This document shows, in pieces, positions 23,581 to 26,868 of a stretch of 26,868 nt of DNA (position 1 is its first letter; every line of letters begins with the position of its first letter). Position numbers and translations under genes: made by a program. The stretch comes from DATJHM01 sp035493895 (GTDB lineage: Bacteria > Chloroflexota > Ktedonobacteria > Ktedonobacterales > Ktedonobacteraceae). The notes beneath the pieces are model-generated. The model saw only the letters and a list, made by a program, of their open reading frames with translations, was not told the DNA's origin and did not search any database. The DNA is taken from contig DATJHM010000042.1 of assembly GCA_035493895.1 (NCBI GenBank), forward strand, positions 1 through 26,868, read 5' to 3'.

Positions 23581-23973
23581 AGAATAGGATAAAAATCAGC
23601 AGACAGAAAGTGCATGCGCTATCTACATCTCATGAGAGAGCAAATTTTACCGTCTTTTCCCCCCTTAAACTTAAACGTTACAATCGAGCAGAGGTAAAGC
23701 AAGCGCGCAGAGGTCCTAGTTCTCAATTGGGTGTACACCTTTTTCTTTACCAATCAGGCAAATTAACGCGAAATTGTGATAGGATGAAGAAGCAAGCGCA
23801 ATTTGCTGAGCATAGCAGAATGAAAATCTGAGAACAGCCTGATAGAGTGTTACGAGCCTTGTGTATAGAGCGTTCCTATCATTGGAAGCATAAATTACAC
23901 TGTGAACGTATATTTTGTTCTTTGCCCTATACTAAAGTAGTAATAGCATTTTTCTATTTGAAAGGGGCTTTGT

Positions 23974-25764
23974 ATGGAACCATTCCCCCCCTGTGAACAA
24001 CTAGATTTTCCGCAGCCGAATAAACATACTACTTTTTTCTATTCCTCTACGCCTTCTCTTGATTCTGCATCTTCTACTGATTCGCCAGACGCTACCCTTT
24101 CGTCTGAAAAGGAAGCGCTCTCTCTCTTAGAAACGAGCAAAAATCCCCTTGTTTCCTCCTCCGATAGCGATCCGCCCGGCCCCACAGGAACAAGCATACA
24201 AACAGATGCACATGATGATGCGCCCATGCGCAGCACCGCCCTCGCAGGAAGAGGAGGGCAGCGTCTTCTGCTTCCTGCTCTGCCAAGGACGCCTGATGGC
24301 CCACGACATAGCCTGCTGCGAGGAGATTATTTGCAGGGGCTGCTTAAAACAACCCTGGGAAAGATTGAGGCAATCAAAGTGCCCACCCTTGCCAGGCTTT
24401 CCTATTTCGCGAATATCACCACTGCATCCTATCCGGCTCATACGGCAACGCCTCAGACGACAGCGCCTCCCGTTGCCCCGCAGCAAGAACAGAGCAAGAT
24501 GAAACGCGGCACGCTTCTCTTGCTACTGGCGCTTGTATCGATATTGCTTTTGCGGGCAATCAATGAGGGGGCAGCACAGTTTATCGGTCCGCAGGGCTGG
24601 GCCTTTGTGATTGGAGGACCGAGCACGAACAGTGATCCCAATCTGCTGACAAAGCTCAAGCAGCAGATGCAGGGGCACACGACTCCTGGTGTAATGCAGC
24701 AGGAAACGCCGCAGCAATACATCAATATGATTATCAATAATATGTCGCTGGAGCAGAAATTGGGGCAGATGATGATTGTCCAGTTTCTTGGGGACCAATA
24801 TTCCTTGCAGCTCAGCACCATGATTAAGCAATATACGATTGGCACCGTCCTGATTTTCCAGGCGAACCGCAACATTCAAACAAGCGCGCAATTAAAAGAA
24901 CTCATTCAGCAAATGCAGGCGAATAGCAAACCTATTCCGCTCGCCATTGCGATCGATCAAGAGGGTGGTGCGGTTGACCGTTTAGTGGATCTGGACGGAG
25001 CACGTCCCTCCGAAGCCTCAATCGGCATGACCAATAATCCCGAGAGTGCCAGAGCTGCGGGCCTGCAAGATGCGCAGGATTTAGCCAATTATGGCATTAA
25101 TCTCAACCTTGCGCCGGTGGTTGATGTCACGCGCGTCTACAATGCACAGCTTGCGACACGAACGTACGGGAGTGATCCCGAGCTGGTGACCAGGATGGCG
25201 GGGGCATATTTGCAAGGTCTGCAACAAAGTGGCAAAGTGGTGGGCACACTCAAGCATTTTCCCGGCCTTGGAGACGTAGCAGTCGATCCTCATGTAGGGG
25301 TTCCAGTTATGTATGCGGCAAAAAGTCAGTTAGAGCAGATCGATTGGGCACCGTACCGCGCGCTCATTCGGCAAAATCTCGTCCATGCGGTCATGGTCAC
25401 CCATGAGATCGTGAACGCAGTTGATCCATCTATCCCTTCAACCCTCTCCAGTAAAGTAGTCACAGGCATTCTACGCAACGAACTGGGCTTCCAGGGCGTC
25501 ATTATGACCGATAGCCTCTCGATGAGCGGAGTGACCTCCTATGCCTCAGAATATCAGGCCGCCGCTGACGCAATTGCCGCGGGAGCTGATATCGTCATGG
25601 GAGCCGCCAGCCCCGAAGACGTCGCGGGAATGTTCGACAACATCAAGCAGGCAATAAACAACGGAACCATCACCACCGCGCGCATCGACGATTCTGTCCG
25701 CCGTATTCTCATGATGAAATACACAATGGGTCTGCTCTCACTTCCGAACAGCACCACGAAATAG
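23974..25764 (+). CDS. Membrane-anchored GH3 glycosidase (beta-N-acetylhexosaminidase-like)
   Basis: The 596-residue protein has a long Ser/Thr/Pro/Asp-rich cytoplasmic tail (1-177), a basic KMKRG stop and one membrane helix (about 180-194), then an outer GH3 catalytic domain (about 255-590). Family features are LEQKLGQMMIVQF, AIDQEGG (326-332), LNLAPVVDV (377-385), KHFPGLGDVAVDPH (427-440) and the nucleophile Asp513 in VIMTDSLSM. The common KHFPGHGDT is altered to KHFPGLGDV, but the Asp438/His440 dyad that acts as acid/base in NagZ-type enzymes is kept. It would cleave N-acetylhexosamine or related sugars at the cell surface, possibly in peptidoglycan or polysaccharide turnover. AAAGGGG sits 6 nt before the ATG. 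A four-helix membrane protein follows after 10 bp, so both are probably co-transcribed. Confidence 0.9.
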   Translation: MEPFPPCEQLDFPQPNKHTTFFYSSTPSLDSASSTDSPDATLSSEKEALSLLETSKNPLVSSSDSDPPGPTGTSIQTDAHDDAPMRSTALAGRGGQRLLLPALPRTPDGPRHSLLRGDYLQGLLKTTLGKIEAIKVPTLARLSYFANITTASYPAHTATPQTTAPPVAPQQEQSKMKRGTLLLLLALVSILLLRAINEGAAQFIGPQGWAFVIGGPSTNSDPNLLTKLKQQMQGHTTPGVMQQETPQQYINMIINNMSLEQKLGQMMIVQFLGDQYSLQLSTMIKQYTIGTVLIFQANRNIQTSAQLKELIQQMQANSKPIPLAIAIDQEGGAVDRLVDLDGARPSEASIGMTNNPESARAAGLQDAQDLANYGINLNLAPVVDVTRVYNAQLATRTYGSDPELVTRMAGAYLQGLQQSGKVVGTLKHFPGLGDVAVDPHVGVPVMYAAKSQLEQIDWAPYRALIRQNLVHAVMVTHEIVNAVDPSIPSTLSSKVVTGILRNELGFQGVIMTDSLSMSGVTSYASEYQAAADAIAAGADIVMGAASPEDVAGMFDNIKQAINNGTITTARIDDSVRRILMMKYTMGLLSLPNSTTK

Positions 25765-25774
25765 AGGATTGGTC

Positions 25775-26236
25775 ATGCTTACAAAAAGTTCCAGCGCGGC
25801 AGCAACCACAACAACATTTACGCCGAAGCTCATAACAATTCTGGTGCTCAGTCTTGTCGGGCTGGAAACCTTGCTGACGACGCTAGCGCTCGTCCCGGCC
25901 CAGCTCTGGGTTCGTATCCTCCCCCAGGCAAGTAATGCGGCCCTTTCAGGTCCCTTTCCAGCGCCTATTGCGCCAGTAATTACCGTACTCTTATATCTGT
26001 TACCCTCGCTGATTGGCCTGCTCTCGCGCAGCTGGCAACGTGCGCTGCTCTATGCCACCTTGCCAGCGTGGATTGGTCTGGGCCTCTTCCTGATTGCAGC
26101 AACAAGCAAGGTAGGGGCATTTTATGTAATCTCCGCAGAGCATGTAACAGCAAACGTCAGCGTATTGGAATTTTACGCGGCACTGGGAGGTTTGGGTTGG
26201 TTAGCGCGCAATTTATTCCAACTTGAGTTAAAATAA
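25775..26236 (+). CDS. Small four-helix membrane protein, function unknown
   Basis: The protein is 153 residues from the ATG at 25775, with GAGGA 8 nt upstream; a TTG two codons earlier is an alternative. Four hydrophobic segments are visible (about 18-40 LITILVLSLVGLETLLTTLALVP, 66-83 APVITVLLYLLPSLIGLL, 88-108 ALLYATLPAWIGLGLFLIA, 133-150 FYAALGGLGWLARNLF). I recognise no family. It starts 10 bp after the GH3 stop codon and precedes a polysaccharide flippase by about 120 bp, so all three may form one unit for surface polymer handling. Confidence 0.75.
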   Translation: MLTKSSSAAATTTTFTPKLITILVLSLVGLETLLTTLALVPAQLWVRILPQASNAALSGPFPAPIAPVITVLLYLLPSLIGLLSRSWQRALLYATLPAWIGLGLFLIAATSKVGAFYVISAEHVTANVSVLEFYAALGGLGWLARNLFQLELK

Positions 26237-26359
26237 AGAGTATGCAGAAAATCAATTTACGGCCTTTAAGGCTGTTACGTGCGGGAATTGGGGATTTGGG
26301 CATTCTTTATGCTAAAAAAGAGAACAACGAATGTGTATAAACAAGAACTCAAGGATAAA
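26237..26359 (+). other. Spacer before the flippase gene
   Basis: This stretch of about 120 bp holds a small perfect hairpin (GCCTT-T-AAGGC) without a uridine run, so transcription could continue into the flippase gene. In-frame ATG 26309 is a possible earlier start of that gene but has no good ribosome site. Confidence 0.4.
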
Positions 26360-26868
26360 ATGAGTACAGAATCAAGTACAACAAAAGATTCATTATCAAC
26401 GCCACAGCCAACACTACCCTCTCTGGAAGCGGAGTTATCCATTGGTGAGGTTGGAGCACAAAACCTGCTCAAACGCACACCTCATAGCTATTTATTTAAC
26501 CAGATCTATGGTTTCTGGTTCTTCATTTCATGGTTTTTGCTGACAGTCATTATTACACACGAGGTTTCCACAGCGCAATATGGCTTTTTTGCCGTTGCCC
26601 TGACCGCATATAATACTATTCTTTATATCGTGGCTTTTGGTCTGGAAGATGCAACAACAACGTATATCCCACGAATATTTGCAGAACATGGTCAGGGGGC
26701 AGCCGCGCACCTCATTCGCCGTCTGCTCGGTATACGTCTGCTTGTTTTGCTGGTAAGCGTAGCCGTGATTATCTTTGGCATGCCAGTCATCGCATCGATC
26801 TTTGCGCTCCTTCCGTTTCCAGAAGGGAAAGACATCGCCAATACCTTGCGTAGTCCAGCGCTACTCGC
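26360..26868 (+). CDS. Polysaccharide flippase (MOP superfamily, Wzx-like), N-terminal part
   Basis: The frame starts at ATG 26360, with AAGGAT 4 nt upstream, and is open to the right edge, giving 169 residues. A Ser/Thr-rich start (MSTESSTTKDSLSTPQPTLPS) leads into LLKRTPHSYLFNQIYGFWFFISWFLLTVIITHEVSTAQYGFFAVALTAYNTILYIVAFGLEDATTTYIPR, with helices and short loops typical of lipid-linked oligosaccharide flippases, then IRRLLGIRLLVLLVSVAVIIFG. These proteins move lipid-linked sugar units from the inner to the outer membrane face. The call rests on the first three or four helices. It continues the plus-strand set with the GH3 enzyme and probably starts a second polysaccharide cluster. Confidence 0.75.
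   Translation, partial: MSTESSTTKDSLSTPQPTLPSLEAELSIGEVGAQNLLKRTPHSYLFNQIYGFWFFISWFLLTVIITHEVSTAQYGFFAVALTAYNTILYIVAFGLEDATTTYIPRIFAEHGQGAAAHLIRRLLGIRLLVLLVSVAVIIFGMPVIASIFALLPFPEGKDIANTLRSPALL

Larger units (their letters stand above)
23487..23973. other. Divergent intergenic region between the NACHT and GH3 genes
   Basis: No gene is evident. It contains the candidate NACHT promoter, a palindrome behind it, another palindrome (GGTGTACACC, 23730-23739) of unknown meaning, and a TATACT (23928-23933) that could be the -10 of the GH3 gene, though no good -35 precedes it. The short open frame at 23610-23831 has no ribosome site. Confidence 0.55.

Noticed and set aside
23610..23831. 73-residue plus-strand frame in the divergent intergenic region
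   Set aside because: No ribosome site, mixed composition, no domain.

Overview
The window most resembles a Gram-positive-like soil bacterium of the Chloroflexota, probably Ktedonobacteria. This rests on gene style rather than a marker gene: GC is moderate; there is a giant NACHT/HEAT-repeat ATPase, an envelope polysaccharide cluster rich in membrane glycosyltransferases, and intergenic hairpin repeats ending in CCCTAC. No rRNA, tRNA, CRISPR array or transposase is visible.

Layout. Positions 1-396 hold the start of an acyl-CoA dehydrogenase gene that runs off the left edge (minus strand). A 586-bp gap (397-982) holds its likely promoter, with two 19-bp direct repeats just upstream of the -35 box. 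From 14615 down to 983 lies a long minus-strand polysaccharide cluster. In transcription order it encodes a GT2 polyprenyl-phosphate glycosyltransferase, a GT4 glycosyltransferase, a UDP-sugar epimerase, a flippase-like protein of the LPG-synthase membrane family, a HlyD-type adaptor, a membrane-TPR protein, a very large GT39/ArnT-like GT-C enzyme carrying extracellular beta-sandwich domains, a polytopic protein with a duplicated D-WH-D-WS-PH motif, and UDP-glucose 6-dehydrogenase. A workable picture is that Ugd and the epimerase supply UDP-uronic acids, the GT2 enzyme charges a polyprenyl-phosphate carrier, and the GT-C enzyme uses that donor outside the cell, while the remaining membrane proteins help transport or assembly. 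The roles of the 417-aa and TPR proteins are not known.

Positions 14616-15609 are non-coding or doubtful and hold a nested tandem repeat (two 87-bp units, each with six 9-bp subunits) and a small hairpin element. Next come a PLDc_N-like small membrane protein (minus, clear promoter), a 130-bp element with perfect 19-bp inverted ends, a second hairpin element, a clear rho-independent terminator, and a catalase gene with a good promoter. Positions 18216-23486 encode the 1756-aa membrane-anchored NACHT/HEAT/coiled-coil protein. A 487-bp divergent intergenic region separates it from a plus-strand set: a membrane-anchored GH3 glycosidase, a four-helix membrane protein, and the start of a polysaccharide flippase gene (MOP superfamily) that runs off the right edge.

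The points most worth following are the GT-C/beta-sandwich fusion with its uncharacterised membrane partners, the NACHT/HEAT protein, the 417-aa protein with the duplicated motif, and three kinds of intergenic repeat. All functional statements come from reading motifs; no database search was possible.
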